Of a stretch of 16,860 nucleotides of DNA, positions 1 to 7,368 are shown piece by piece. A program made the position numbers and the translations under genes. Where the stretch lies: assembly GCA_035501575.1 (NCBI GenBank), contig DATJVZ010000217.1, positions 1 to 16,860 of the forward strand. The letters run 5' to 3'. Source of the stretch: JAFAGX01 sp035501575 (GTDB taxonomy: Bacteria > Acidobacteriota > Terriglobia > Terriglobales > Acidobacteriaceae). The notes below the pieces were generated by a model. It saw nothing but the letters and a program-made list of their open reading frames with translations, ran no database searches and was not told the DNA's origin. The number at the start of each line of letters is the position of its first letter. The stretch's first letter is position 1.

Positions 1-356
1 TCTCCCATGATCAACGCAATCGAACCGGGGGCAACACGCAGTTCTTCTGCCACCTGCTGGGTGAGCGAGGTACGGATGTTCTGGCCGACTTCTACCTTCC
101 CCGTAAACACAGTCACCTTACCGTCCGCGGCAATGTGCAACCAGGCTTGGATGCTTTGCGGAAGCTCATCCTCCGATTGACGGCGAGTCCCCGAGGTGCG
201 GCTCGCCGCGGAACCGGCGCACGCGCATACCACCATGCCGGTACCCAGCAATTTGAAGAATTCCCGCCGCCCCAGATCAAAGCCGTAGCGCAGAGGCGCG
301 ATGGCAGCGTGTTCTTGCTCTTCTAGTAGAAGATCGCGGGTCGCTGGTTCATTCAT
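1..356 (-). CDS. Molybdopterin-binding large subunit of a xanthine dehydrogenase/isoquinoline 1-oxidoreductase-type enzyme (partial, N-terminus)
   Basis: The N-terminal 118 residues are visible; the gene runs off the left edge. Seen: the ATG overlaps the small subunit's TGA (ATGA, 4 nt shared). A twin-arginine segment GRREFFKLLG lies at residues 29-38, followed by a short hydrophobic stretch (GMVVCACAGSA), which looks like a Tat signal preceded by a long polar n-region. The mature part begins with IQAWLHIAADGKVTVFTGKV and continues EVGQNIRTSLTQQVAEEL, the typical opening of the molybdopterin-binding domain in IorB/aldehyde-oxidase-like subunits. Known: these subunits hydroxylate N-heteroaromatics or aldehydes using a Mo cofactor and act outside the cytoplasmic membrane after folded Tat export with the small subunit. 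Inferred: the substrate cannot be told from this fragment. No FAD subunit gene lies upstream, so a two-subunit IorAB-like form is likely. Confidence 0.85.
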   Translation of the reverse strand, partial: MNEPATRDLLLEEQEHAAIAPLRYGFDLGRREFFKLLGTGMVVCACAGSAASRTSGTRRQSEDELPQSIQAWLHIAADGKVTVFTGKVEVGQNIRTSLTQQVAEELRVAPGSIALIMG

Positions 357-826
357 TCCGTCGATCCTTTAGCAGAGGATGCGGCTTGGCGTACCGCTTC
401 GAGGATCCGTGGATACGTGCCACAGCGGCAGATATTGCCATCCATGGCGTTGATGATTTCCTCATCGCTCGGCACGGGGTTCTTCCTCAATAGACCAACC
501 GCCGCCATGATCATGCCGGAAGTGCAGTACGCGCACTGGAAGGCTTCGGCGCCGACAAAGGCCTGCTGAACCGGATGCAGTCGGCCATGTTCCTCGAGCC
601 CTTCGATGGTGGTGATCTTCTTTCCGGCGACCGCGCTCAGTGGAGCCTGGCAGGAACGCGCCGGTTTACCGTCGAGCAGCACCGTGCAGGCCCCACACAT
701 TCCTTCCCCGCAGCCGTACTTGGTCCCAGTCAGACCCAGGCTGTCGCGCAGGATGTAAAGCAGCTTGCTGTCGGGAGGGGCATCGACCTGATGTTCGGCT
801 CCGTTTACCGATAGCAGGAATGGCAT
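353..826 (-). CDS. [2Fe-2S]-binding small subunit of a molybdenum hydroxylase (IorA/CoxS-like)
   Basis: 157 residues, usual length for this family. Seen: an N-terminal plant-ferredoxin-like domain with Cys39, Cys44, Cys47 and Cys59 (motif YGCGEGMCGACTVLLDG), then a helical [2Fe-2S] domain with Cys98, Cys101, Cys133 and Cys135 (CAYC and CRCG). All eight cluster ligands are present. Known: the two clusters pass electrons from the Mo site of the large subunit to an external acceptor. The start is set at MPFLLSVNG because GAGGGA lies 5-10 nt upstream and homologues start there; an in-frame start nine codons earlier (position 853) would add MPARLRGNA without a better ribosome site. The gene overlaps the large subunit by 4 nt, so the two are translationally coupled. 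No signal peptide of its own: it would be exported by hitch-hiking on the Tat signal of the partner. Confidence 0.93.
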   Translation of the reverse strand: MPFLLSVNGAEHQVDAPPDSKLLYILRDSLGLTGTKYGCGEGMCGACTVLLDGKPARSCQAPLSAVAGKKITTIEGLEEHGRLHPVQQAFVGAEAFQCAYCTSGMIMAAVGLLRKNPVPSDEEIINAMDGNICRCGTYPRILEAVRQAASSAKGSTE

Positions 827-862
827 CGCGTTCCCTCGAAGCCGTGCGGGCAACTCATGGCG

Positions 863-868
863 ATTATA
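863..868 (-). promoter_or_regulatory. Candidate -10 element for the molybdenum hydroxylase genes
   Basis: A perfect TATAAT reads leftward 37 nt before the small-subunit ATG, predicting a leader of about 30 nt. No recognisable -35 element lies at the right distance. The sequence TATAATCGC recurs in the opposing recA promoter about 100 bp away. Inferred only. Confidence 0.35.
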
Positions 869-943
869 GCTCCAGACGTCGGTGCCCGCGGCTAGGTTTG
901 CCTATACCTGAAAAAGTTTCCACAACCTCTGATGGTATTCTCC

Positions 944-972
944 TTTTCTTCGCTCTCGGTCGAGTATATAAT
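944..972 (+). promoter_or_regulatory. Candidate recA sigma-70 promoter
   Basis: A perfect -10 TATAAT is at 967-972, with a weak -35 (TTTTCT, 944-949) at 17 nt spacing. The predicted leader is about 35 nt and carries a strong ribosome site GAGGAG about 9 nt before the recA ATG. I looked for a LexA-type dyad around it and did not recognise one; the Acidobacteriota SOS box is not well enough known to me to exclude it. Confidence 0.5.
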
Positions 973-1014
973 CGCGGCTGAGTCGAGTGATCTGACTCTT
1001 GAGGAGCCTCCCAC

Positions 1015-2124
1015 ATGGCCGATGAACGCAGCAAAGCCATTGATCTTGCCTTCTCGCAGATCGAAAAGCAGTTCGGGAAGGGTTCGATCATGCGCTTGGG
1101 ATCGAAGGAAGCCATCGTTCCGATTGCCGTGATTTCTACCGGTTCGATCTCCTTCGATGCGGCGCTCGGGGTCGGCGGTTTTCCCCGCGGGCGGGTTATC
1201 GAAATTTTCGGTCCAGAATCGTCCGGCAAAACCACGATTGCCCTACAGGTCATTGCCGAAGCACAGAAGGCCGGCGGAATGGCCGCCTTCGTGGATGCCG
1301 AGCACGCTCTCGATCCTGGTTATGCCAAGAAGCTGGGCGTAGATGTAGACAATCTCCTGGTTTCACAACCCGACTATGGCGAGCAGGCCCTGGAAATTGC
1401 GGAAACTCTGGTTCGCTCGAACGCGATCGACGTTCTGGTTGTCGACTCGGTCGCAGCCTTGGTCCCCAAAGCCGAGTTGGATGGCGAGATGGGCGACAGC
1501 CACATGGGACTGCAGGCGCGCCTGATGTCGCAGGCCTTGCGCAAGCTGACCGGAATCGTCTCGAAGTCCCGAACTTCGCTGATCTTCATCAACCAGATCC
1601 GGGAAAAAATTGGCGTCATGTTTGGTAACCCCGAAACCACGACCGGAGGCCGCGCACTCAAGTTTTATGCCTCGATGCGCATCGATATTCGCCGCATCGC
1701 TGCCATTAAGGAGGGCGACCAGGTTACCGGCTCCCGGACGAAGGTCAAAGTGGTGAAGAACAAAGTGGCCGCTCCCTTTCGCGAGGCCGAGTTTGACATC
1801 CTCTATGGGGAGGGCATTTCCCGCGAGGGGGACTTGCTCGACCTCGCTGTGGCCCACAACATTCTCGAGAAAACCGGCGCTTGGTTCAGCTACAAGAGCG
1901 AACGAATCGGCCAAGGCCGGGAGAACGCACGCCAGTTCCTGCGGAGCAACAAGGACACTTTGGCGAAGCTCGAAGCTGAAGTGCGAAAGCAGCTGGGACT
2001 GACGACGGCGACGCCCGCGTCGGCAGCATCCTCCTCGGCCTCGGCTTCCCCGCAAGGAGCTCGCGTAACCACCATGCCGAGTGCTTCGGCTGAACCTGCC
2101 CGGGTGCCGGCGGCCCGTCGTTAA
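1015..2124 (+). CDS. recA: Recombinase RecA
   Basis: 369 residues; RecA is usually 340-370. It forms ATP-dependent filaments on single-stranded DNA for strand exchange and triggers LexA autocleavage. Seen: Walker A GPESSGKT at 66-73, the catalytic Glu96 in FVDAEHALDP, Walker B VLVVD ending at Asp144, the L2 DNA-binding loop with FGNPETTTGG at 203-212, the conserved FINQIREKIG, and KVKVVKNKVA in the C-terminal part. The core ends near residue 330; the last 40 residues are Ala/Ser/Pro-rich and end in basic residues (AARR), unlike the acidic tail of E. coli RecA. A GAGGAG ribosome site precedes the ATG. No recX or lexA lies alongside. It converges on the YceI gene with 12 nt between stop codons. 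Confidence 0.99.
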   Translation: MADERSKAIDLAFSQIEKQFGKGSIMRLGSKEAIVPIAVISTGSISFDAALGVGGFPRGRVIEIFGPESSGKTTIALQVIAEAQKAGGMAAFVDAEHALDPGYAKKLGVDVDNLLVSQPDYGEQALEIAETLVRSNAIDVLVVDSVAALVPKAELDGEMGDSHMGLQARLMSQALRKLTGIVSKSRTSLIFINQIREKIGVMFGNPETTTGGRALKFYASMRIDIRRIAAIKEGDQVTGSRTKVKVVKNKVAAPFREAEFDILYGEGISREGDLLDLAVAHNILEKTGAWFSYKSERIGQGRENARQFLRSNKDTLAKLEAEVRKQLGLTTATPASAASSSASASPQGARVTTMPSASAEPARVPAARR

Positions 2125-2136
2125 TCGGCGAGCGGC

Positions 2137-2727
2137 TCAATGCCTGCCGTCTGCGGCCGGCAACACGGAGAACTGGATATCCAGTTCATCCTTGACTCGG
2201 ACTGTACCTCCCGCCACTCGAACCGGCTGAATGCCGAAATCGGTTTGCTTGATTTGGCATCGGCCGACGTAGGCGTTTGCCTGCTTGCGAACCGTAGTCG
2301 TGACCGGCCTGGTTTGGCCATGTAAGCTCAATTCTCCGTGCACCGTCCAGGCATCGTGAGAGGTCGGTTCGATCGAGGTCGAGCGGAATCGAATGTCGGG
2401 ATACTTTTCGCTCTCGAGCACCTGCGTCTGCATGGTGCGCTCGACCTCCGCCAGCTGGCTGGAGGAAAGGCTTTTGTCTTCCTCGAGCTTCATCTGCCGG
2501 GAGTCAACCCGGAAGCTTAGGCTCGACGGCGGACCCTCCTCGAGGGCACCTTCGGCAATCGGAGCCAGCACCCAATGCTCGTGGCCGGCGGCGGCGAACA
2601 ATCCCGACTTGCCCACGTGGATGCGAATCGTGCTGTGCTCGATGTCGATCGCCTTTGGCGCGGCGGGAGAGGTTCGCGCCGAGATCACGAACAGCAAGAG
2701 AAGCCCGATTTCGAGCGTCCTGGTCAA
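2137..2727 (-). CDS. YceI family exported protein
   Basis: 196 residues with a probable signal peptide (hydrophobic IGLLLLFVISA at 7-17, cleavage likely near SPAA-P). The rest matches the YceI lipocalin-like barrel: IDIEHSTIRIHVGKSGLF near the start, repeated beta segments, then FRVDSRQM, LESEKYPDIRFRS, GELSLHGQTRPVTTTV and a closing DELDIQFSVLPA. Known: YceI proteins are periplasmic barrels that bind long isoprenoid or fatty-acid chains; the physiological role is often unknown. The start is TTG, immediately after and in frame with the leuD stop (TGA-TTG). A clear ribosome site AAGGCGG (2734-2740) lies 6 nt upstream inside the leuD end, and no ATG or GTG further in would keep the signal peptide. 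It is the last gene of the leu operon; a link to leucine synthesis is not evident. Confidence 0.9.
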   Translation of the reverse strand: MTRTLEIGLLLLFVISARTSPAAPKAIDIEHSTIRIHVGKSGLFAAAGHEHWVLAPIAEGALEEGPPSSLSFRVDSRQMKLEEDKSLSSSQLAEVERTMQTQVLESEKYPDIRFRSTSIEPTSHDAWTVHGELSLHGQTRPVTTTVRKQANAYVGRCQIKQTDFGIQPVRVAGGTVRVKDELDIQFSVLPAADGRH

Positions 2728-3327
2728 TCAAGTCCGCCTTTGCGCCAACCCCGCTTCGTAGGCGGCAATCTCGGCTTCGTGCTCGAGCGTGAGCCCGATT
2801 TCGTCCAGTCCTTCGAGCAGGCAATGACGGGTGAATTCGTCGATCGGAAACGTGGCAGAAAATCCCCGGTCGTCACTCACCCGGCAGTGCTCAAGATCGA
2901 CGGTGAGCTGGTAGTTGGGCGCCTCCGCGCTGCGTTCGACGATTTCACGGACTTCCTCTTGGCGGAGCACGACGGCCAGCAGACCATTCTTGGCGCAGTT
3001 GGTGGCGAAGATGTCGGCAAAGGAAGGCGCCACCACGGCGCGGAACCCGAAATCCGCCAGCGCCCACACGGCGTGTTCGCGGGAAGATCCGCAGCCGAAA
3101 TTTTTCCCCGTCACCAGCACGCTTGCACCCTTCGAGCGCGTCTGGTTCAACACAAACGAAGGTTCCAGAGCCCCGTCCGCAGCGCGCCGCCAATCAAAAA
3201 ACAAAAACTCACCGAAGCCGCTGCGCTCGATTCGCTTGAGAAACTGTTTGGGAATGATCTGGTCGGTGTCAATGTTGGCCCGATCGAGCGGAACCACCCG
3301 GCCGGTGTGAGTGCGGAATGGCTGCAT
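2728..3327 (-). CDS. leuD: 3-isopropylmalate dehydratase small subunit
   Basis: 199 residues, normal for LeuD (about 190-210). With LeuC it isomerises 2-isopropylmalate to 3-isopropylmalate in the cytoplasm. Seen: the swivelling-domain hallmarks THTGRVVPLDRANIDTDQII near the start, FGCGSSREHAVWAL in the middle and APSFADIFATNCAKNGLLAV after it. The ATG (MQPFRTHTG) is preceded by CAGGA about 6 nt upstream. It lies 14 nt after leuC and directly abuts yceI. Confidence 0.97.
   Translation of the reverse strand: MQPFRTHTGRVVPLDRANIDTDQIIPKQFLKRIERSGFGEFLFFDWRRAADGALEPSFVLNQTRSKGASVLVTGKNFGCGSSREHAVWALADFGFRAVVAPSFADIFATNCAKNGLLAVVLRQEEVREIVERSAEAPNYQLTVDLEHCRVSDDRGFSATFPIDEFTRHCLLEGLDEIGLTLEHEAEIAAYEAGLAQRRT
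2734..2740 (-). promoter_or_regulatory. Ribosome binding site deciding the TTG start of yceI
   Basis: AAGGCGG lies inside the last codons of leuD, 6 nt before a TTG that directly follows the leuD TGA. The stop and start codons abut in the same frame, so the ribosome ending leuD is placed to restart on this gene. Confidence 0.65.
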
Positions 3328-3341
3328 AGGAATTCCTGGCT

Positions 3342-4751
3342 TCAGCGAAACTGCCAATTGCGAATGTCGGTGAAGTGCCCGGCGATGGCGGCAGCGGCTG
3401 CCATCATCGGGCTCACCAAATGGGTGCGACCGCCTCGGCCTTGCCGGCCCTCGAAGTTGCGGTTGCTGGTGGACGCGCATCGTTCGCCGGGTTGCAGAAT
3501 GTCTGGATTCATGCCCAGGCACATCGAGCAGCCGGATTCGCGCCACTCGAAGCCAGCCTCTTGAAAGATGCGATCTAAGCCCTCCTGTTCGGCCGCACGT
3601 TTGACCGCCTGCGAACCGGGCACGACCATGGCACGAACCTGCGGGGCCACCCGGTAACCCTTGGCTACCCGGGCCGCGGCCCGCAGATCTTCCAAGCGAG
3701 AATTGGTGCACGAGCCGATGAAAACACGGTCAATCGGAATCGTCTCGATAGGCGTGCCCGGTTCCAGGCCCATGTATTCGAGCATGCGGGCCGCCCCGGC
3801 GGCATCCCCGGTCTTCAGTTCATTCTTGTCCGGCACCCGGCCGTTGACCGGCACCACCATCCCTGGATTCGTTCCCCAGGTCACCAGCGGCGCCAGCCGG
3901 GAGGCATCGACTTCGACGACCACATCATATTTCGCGCCGGGATCATAGCTCGAACGGCGCCAACGGGAGAGGGCCTCGTCCCAGGCGCGGCCGCGCGGGG
4001 CAAAACGACGGCCTTCGAGATAGGCGAAGGTCACATCGTCAGGCGCCACCATGGCCGCGCGCGCACCGGCTTCGATGCTCATATTGCACAGGGTCATGCG
4101 GCCTTCGATCGAAAGCGCGCGCACTACCTCGCCTGCGTACTCGATGACGTAGCCGGTGGCTCCGTCGGTCCCAATCTGGCGGATCACAGCCAAAGCGAGA
4201 TCCTTGGCGCCCACTCCGTGTCCCAGCCGACCGCTGACCTGGATCAGCATGTTCTTCGGCTTGCGCTGCGGCAGACACTGGGTGGCGAGCACGTGCTCCA
4301 CCTCCGAGGTTCCGATTCCGAAGGCCAACGCTCCCAGGGCACCATGCGTACTGGTGTGGCTATCCCCGCACACGATGGTCATGCCGGGCTGGGTAAAACC
4401 CAGTTCTGGACCGATCACGTGCACGATCCCCTGATCGGGGGAGTCCATATCGAACAACCGGATGCCGAACTCTTTCGCGTTCTTCGCGAGCGTTTCAACC
4501 TGCAAGGCGGCGATGGGATCGGCGATCGGTGTACCGCGCGGCGTCGTCGGCACGTTATGGTCTACGGTTGCAACCGTGTGTCCGGGCTGCCGCACGCTTC
4601 GGCCGGCAACCCGCAAGCCTTCAAAGGCCTGCGGCGAAGTGACTTCGTGCACCAGGTGAAGATCGATGTAAAGCAGGGGCAGCCTGCCGGGCGGGACGCA
4701 CACCACGTGGTCGGTCCAAATCTTATCGAGCAGGGTGCGTGGTTCGCTCAT
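3342..4751 (-). CDS. leuC: 3-isopropylmalate dehydratase large subunit
   Basis: 469 residues, the usual LeuC length (about 465-475). This aconitase-family subunit carries the [4Fe-4S] cluster that binds the substrate hydroxyl. Seen: TLLDKIWTDHVV at the start, DHNVPTT, IVCGDSHTSTHGALGALAFG, FIGSCTNSRLEDLRAAA with the first cluster cysteine, and CSMCLGMNPD with the other two. The start MSEPRTLLDKIW was preferred because most LeuC proteins open close to this motif. An in-frame ATG seven codons upstream (4772, MGRIEKV) is also possible; both have an AGAAGG-type ribosome site only 2 nt from the ATG, so the sequence does not settle it. It lies between leuB and leuD in the operon, with 54 nt to leuB. 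Confidence 0.97.
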   Translation of the reverse strand: MSEPRTLLDKIWTDHVVCVPPGRLPLLYIDLHLVHEVTSPQAFEGLRVAGRSVRQPGHTVATVDHNVPTTPRGTPIADPIAALQVETLAKNAKEFGIRLFDMDSPDQGIVHVIGPELGFTQPGMTIVCGDSHTSTHGALGALAFGIGTSEVEHVLATQCLPQRKPKNMLIQVSGRLGHGVGAKDLALAVIRQIGTDGATGYVIEYAGEVVRALSIEGRMTLCNMSIEAGARAAMVAPDDVTFAYLEGRRFAPRGRAWDEALSRWRRSSYDPGAKYDVVVEVDASRLAPLVTWGTNPGMVVPVNGRVPDKNELKTGDAAGAARMLEYMGLEPGTPIETIPIDRVFIGSCTNSRLEDLRAAARVAKGYRVAPQVRAMVVPGSQAVKRAAEQEGLDRIFQEAGFEWRESGCSMCLGMNPDILQPGERCASTSNRNFEGRQGRGGRTHLVSPMMAAAAAIAGHFTDIRNWQFR

Positions 4752-4805
4752 GACCTTCTCAATCCGGCCCATGCCCTTCTGCAGACCAGGGTACGCTGGT
4801 TCGAA

Positions 4806-5912
4806 TCAACCAGCAATTACGCGCTCCGGCATCGCGGAGAGCTCATGGACCGCCTCCACCACCTTGGTTCCCATCTCTTCGGTGGTGAGCGAGTTCTCGC
4901 CCGGCTTGGCCAGATCGCGGGTGCGATGCCCGGCCGAGAGCACGGCTTCGACCGCCCGCTCGGTGCAACTGGCCTCCGCGTCCAAATGAAACGAATATCG
5001 CAGCATCATCGCCACCGAAAGCATCGCGCCCAGCGGATTGGCGATGCCGCGGCCGGCGATATCGGGAGCCGAGCCGTGAACCGGTTCGTACAAACCTACC
5101 GAGCCGCCCAGGCTGGCCGAGGGCAATAGCCCGATCGATCCCACCACACTGCCGGCTTGGTCCGACAGTATGTCGCCAAACATATTTTCGGTCAGCAGCA
5201 CGTCAAACTCTGTGGGATGGGAGACCAAGGCCATGGCCGCCGCGTCCACGTACATGTGGGCCAGCTGAACCTCGCGATATTCCTTGGCGACACCGGTCAC
5301 CACTTCGCGCCACAGGCGGGAGCAATCGAGCACGTTGGCCTTATCCACGGAAGTGACCTTGCGCCGCCGGCCGCGCGCCAGCCCGAACGCCATGCGGGCA
5401 ATGCGCTCGATTTCAGGTTCCTGGTACTGCATGGTATCGATCGCGGTTCGATTGCCGGTCGATCCCTGGAGCGACCGCGGTTGGCCAAAATAAAGGCCTC
5501 CCAACAGCTCGCGCACGATCACCAGGTCGGTTCCGCGGACCACCTCGGCGCGCAAGGGCGATCCTTCGACGAGAGCGGGGAAGCAGACGGCGGGCCGCAG
5601 GTTGGCGAAAACTCCGAGCTCCTTGCGCAGGCGGAGCAAGCCCCGTTCGGGGCGCAGGTGAGCCGGATAGCGATCAAACTCCGGACTTCCCACGGCTCCG
5701 AGCAACACCGCCCGGGAAGCTAATGAGCTCTCGATGGTGTCTTTAGGTAAGGGGTCGTTCTCGGCGCGGAGAGCGGCACCGCCGATATTCTGCTGGGTAA
5801 GACTTAGTTGGTGGCCAAATCGCTCGGCCACGCTTTCAAGCACACGCAGGGCTTCTCGAATGACTTCCGGACCGATGCCGTCTCCCGGCAGGATGGTGAG
5901 ATTTAGCAGCAT
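4806..5912 (-). CDS. leuB: 3-isopropylmalate dehydrogenase
   Basis: 368 residues, normal length. It oxidises and decarboxylates 3-isopropylmalate to 2-ketoisocaproate with NAD+ in the cytoplasm. Seen: the opening ILPGDGIGPEV, substrate-binding arginines in RLRKELGVFANLRP (Arg96, Arg106) and VRELLGGLYFG (Arg134, Tyr141), catalytic Lys191, metal-binding Asp223, Asp247 and Asp251 in the signature NMFGDILSDQAGSVVGSIGL, and LYEPVHGSAPDIAGRGIANP for the cofactor. The ATG sits 12 nt after the leuA stop, with AAGGGA directly against it, an unusually tight ribosome site that may rely on coupling to leuA translation. Confidence 0.98.
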   Translation of the reverse strand: MLLNLTILPGDGIGPEVIREALRVLESVAERFGHQLSLTQQNIGGAALRAENDPLPKDTIESSLASRAVLLGAVGSPEFDRYPAHLRPERGLLRLRKELGVFANLRPAVCFPALVEGSPLRAEVVRGTDLVIVRELLGGLYFGQPRSLQGSTGNRTAIDTMQYQEPEIERIARMAFGLARGRRRKVTSVDKANVLDCSRLWREVVTGVAKEYREVQLAHMYVDAAAMALVSHPTEFDVLLTENMFGDILSDQAGSVVGSIGLLPSASLGGSVGLYEPVHGSAPDIAGRGIANPLGAMLSVAMMLRYSFHLDAEASCTERAVEAVLSAGHRTRDLAKPGENSLTTEEMGTKVVEAVHELSAMPERVIAG

Positions 5913-5924
5913 TCCCTTGCGAAA

Positions 5925-7268
5925 CTATACACCCCAGAGATAGTCCTCCTGCTCGCCATGGTGGTCGGCGAGCGGAGCGCGCGGGAAATGGGGCAGGTCG
6001 GGCTTAGCACCCGATTTCGTAGGCAGCGGCGGGACAGCAGTGTCATTGAGGGGTGCACCGCTGGCCGCGACGGCACGGGGCTTTTCCGGGGCCGAGATCG
6101 TAGGCTGGGGGGGAGCCTTGCCGCTCCCGATCAAATCGAGCAAATGATAATCCTCAATCTGCTTGATGCGGTCGGCGAGCGCCACAAAGCTGCGGTAAAT
6201 TTCATCCAGCTGGCGGGCTTCGAAACAATATCCCAGTTGCTCATAGCGGAGGCCGAGAGCGTGGCGGCCGGAGTGTTTGCCGAGCACTAGTTTTGAATCC
6301 GGAACCCCTACCGACTGGGGAATCATGATTTCATAGGTCAGGGGATTTTTGAGCACACCGTCCTGGTGAATGCCGGCTTCGTGAGCAAAAGCGTTGCGAC
6401 CGATGATCGCTTTGTTCGGCTGCACCCCCACCCCGGTGATCTCGCTGAGCAGAACGCTGGCCGGGTAGAGCTCCTTGGCTACCACGGCGGTGTCATAAGG
6501 CAGCCGATCGGGACGAACCCGCAGCGCCATCACGATTTCTTCGAGCGCGGCATTGCCGGCGCGTTCTCCAATTCCATTGATGGTGCATTCTACTTGTCGA
6601 GCGCCCTGGGAGATGGCGGCCAGCGAATTCGCCACCGCCAACCCCAGATCGTCGTGGCAGTGTGCCGAGATGACCGCCTTTTCGATTCCCCTGACTCGCT
6701 GCTGGAGAATTTGGATCAGTTCGCCGAATTCGGCCGGGGTGGCGTACCCCACCGTATCCGGAATGTTGATGGTCGTTGCCCCGGCTTCGATGACGGCTTC
6801 GACCACTTGGCAGAGAAAGTCGCGATCGGTGCGGGTGGCGTCTTCGGGCGAAAACTCCACATCGTCGCACAGGGTTTTGGCCCGCGCTACCGACTGCGTA
6901 GCCCGCTCGAGACACTGCTGGCGTGAGATTCGCAGTTTGTACTCGAGGTGAACGTCGGAAGTGGCCAGGAAAAGATGGAGGCGGGGATGCGCCGCCTCGC
7001 GCACGGCCTCCCAGGCACGCTCGATGTCTTCCCGGCAAGCCCGAGCAAGAGCCGCAATGACGGGCCGGCGCAGGGCAGCCGCAATCGCGCGCACGGCTGC
7101 GAAGTCTCCCTCCGACGCAATGGGAAACCCGGCCTCGATAACGTCGACGCCGAGACGGTCGAGTTGCTGCGCCATGCGCAGCTTTTCCTCGACGTTCATG
7201 CTGCAACCCGGCGACTGCTCGCCGTCGCGCAGGGTGGTGTCGAAAACTCGAATTTCGGTCCGCTCCAT
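5925..7268 (-). CDS. leuA: 2-isopropylmalate synthase lacking the C-terminal regulatory domain
   Basis: 447 residues; typical LeuA is about 500-530. It condenses acetyl-CoA with 2-ketoisovalerate, the committed step to leucine. Seen: the TIM-barrel start FDTTLRDGEQSPGCSMN (Arg14, Asp15), metal ligands His203 and His205 in SAHCHDDLGLAVANS, TINGIGERAGNAALEE (Asn239), and the linker subdomain with NAFAHEAGIHQDGVLKNPLT (291-310) and KLVLGKHSGRHAL. GIHQDGVLK is typical of LeuA rather than citramalate synthase. The conserved part ends near residue 383 (DYHLLDLIGSGK). The last 64 residues are Pro/Ala-rich and show none of the leucine-binding allosteric domain. Only about 200 nt separate that point from the stop, and leuB starts 12 nt later, so a frameshift cannot be hiding the domain. 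Inferred: feedback inhibition by leucine is probably weak or absent. GGAGAA lies about 7 nt before the ATG. First gene of the operon. Confidence 0.95.
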   Translation of the reverse strand: MERTEIRVFDTTLRDGEQSPGCSMNVEEKLRMAQQLDRLGVDVIEAGFPIASEGDFAAVRAIAAALRRPVIAALARACREDIERAWEAVREAAHPRLHLFLATSDVHLEYKLRISRQQCLERATQSVARAKTLCDDVEFSPEDATRTDRDFLCQVVEAVIEAGATTINIPDTVGYATPAEFGELIQILQQRVRGIEKAVISAHCHDDLGLAVANSLAAISQGARQVECTINGIGERAGNAALEEIVMALRVRPDRLPYDTAVVAKELYPASVLLSEITGVGVQPNKAIIGRNAFAHEAGIHQDGVLKNPLTYEIMIPQSVGVPDSKLVLGKHSGRHALGLRYEQLGYCFEARQLDEIYRSFVALADRIKQIEDYHLLDLIGSGKAPPQPTISAPEKPRAVAASGAPLNDTAVPPLPTKSGAKPDLPHFPRAPLADHHGEQEDYLWGV

Positions 7269-7307
7269 GCCGGATTCTCCGTGGAGATGAGTTCCCGTGA
7301 TCTTACG

Positions 7308-7337
7308 TCGACAGCGACATTAAGCAAAGTTTATAAT
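7308..7337 (+). promoter_or_regulatory. Candidate promoter of the LysR gene
   Basis: TCGACA (7308-7313, five of six to the -35 consensus) is followed after 18 nt by a perfect TATAAT (7332-7337). Transcription would begin near 7344, leaving a leader of about 70 nt that contains the T-N11-A dyad at 7369-7383, compatible with autorepression. The -10 overlaps the leuA -10 on the other strand. Confidence 0.55.
7330..7335 (-). promoter_or_regulatory. Candidate -10 element of the leu operon
   Basis: TATAAA reads toward leuA, 62 nt before its ATG, giving a start near 7323 and a leader of about 55 nt. The hexamer at 17 nt spacing (CAAACT) is a poor -35, as is common for promoters that need a LysR-type activator. 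The -10 overlaps that of the divergent regulator gene, so the two promoters should compete for polymerase. Confidence 0.45.
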
Positions 7338-7368
7338 GATTAATCTAGTATTAGTTTGTCTGCATACC

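Noticed and set aside
864..1253. Minus-strand frame over the recA start and upstream region
   Set aside because: Covers the recA promoter and the antisense of the recA N-terminus; no domain. The recA reading is certain.
2575..3564. Long open frame of 329 codons on the plus strand
   Set aside because: It is antisense to leuD, leuC and part of yceI, which are certain. The translation is Arg/Gly/His-rich without a recognisable domain, as expected of a GC-rich shadow.
2737..3711. Reading leuD as a 327-residue protein by extending upstream
   Set aside because: The added N-terminal part is out-of-frame leuC sequence; LeuD begins at MQPFRTHTG with a ribosome site at 3327.
4218..5129. Open frame of 303 codons on the plus strand
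   Set aside because: Antisense to leuC and leuB, spans their junction, shows no family features and no ribosome site.
7303..7320. Five-codon frame (MSLST) in the predicted leu leader as a leader peptide for attenuation
   Set aside because: It contains only one Leu codon, and no terminator/antiterminator pair is visible before leuA.
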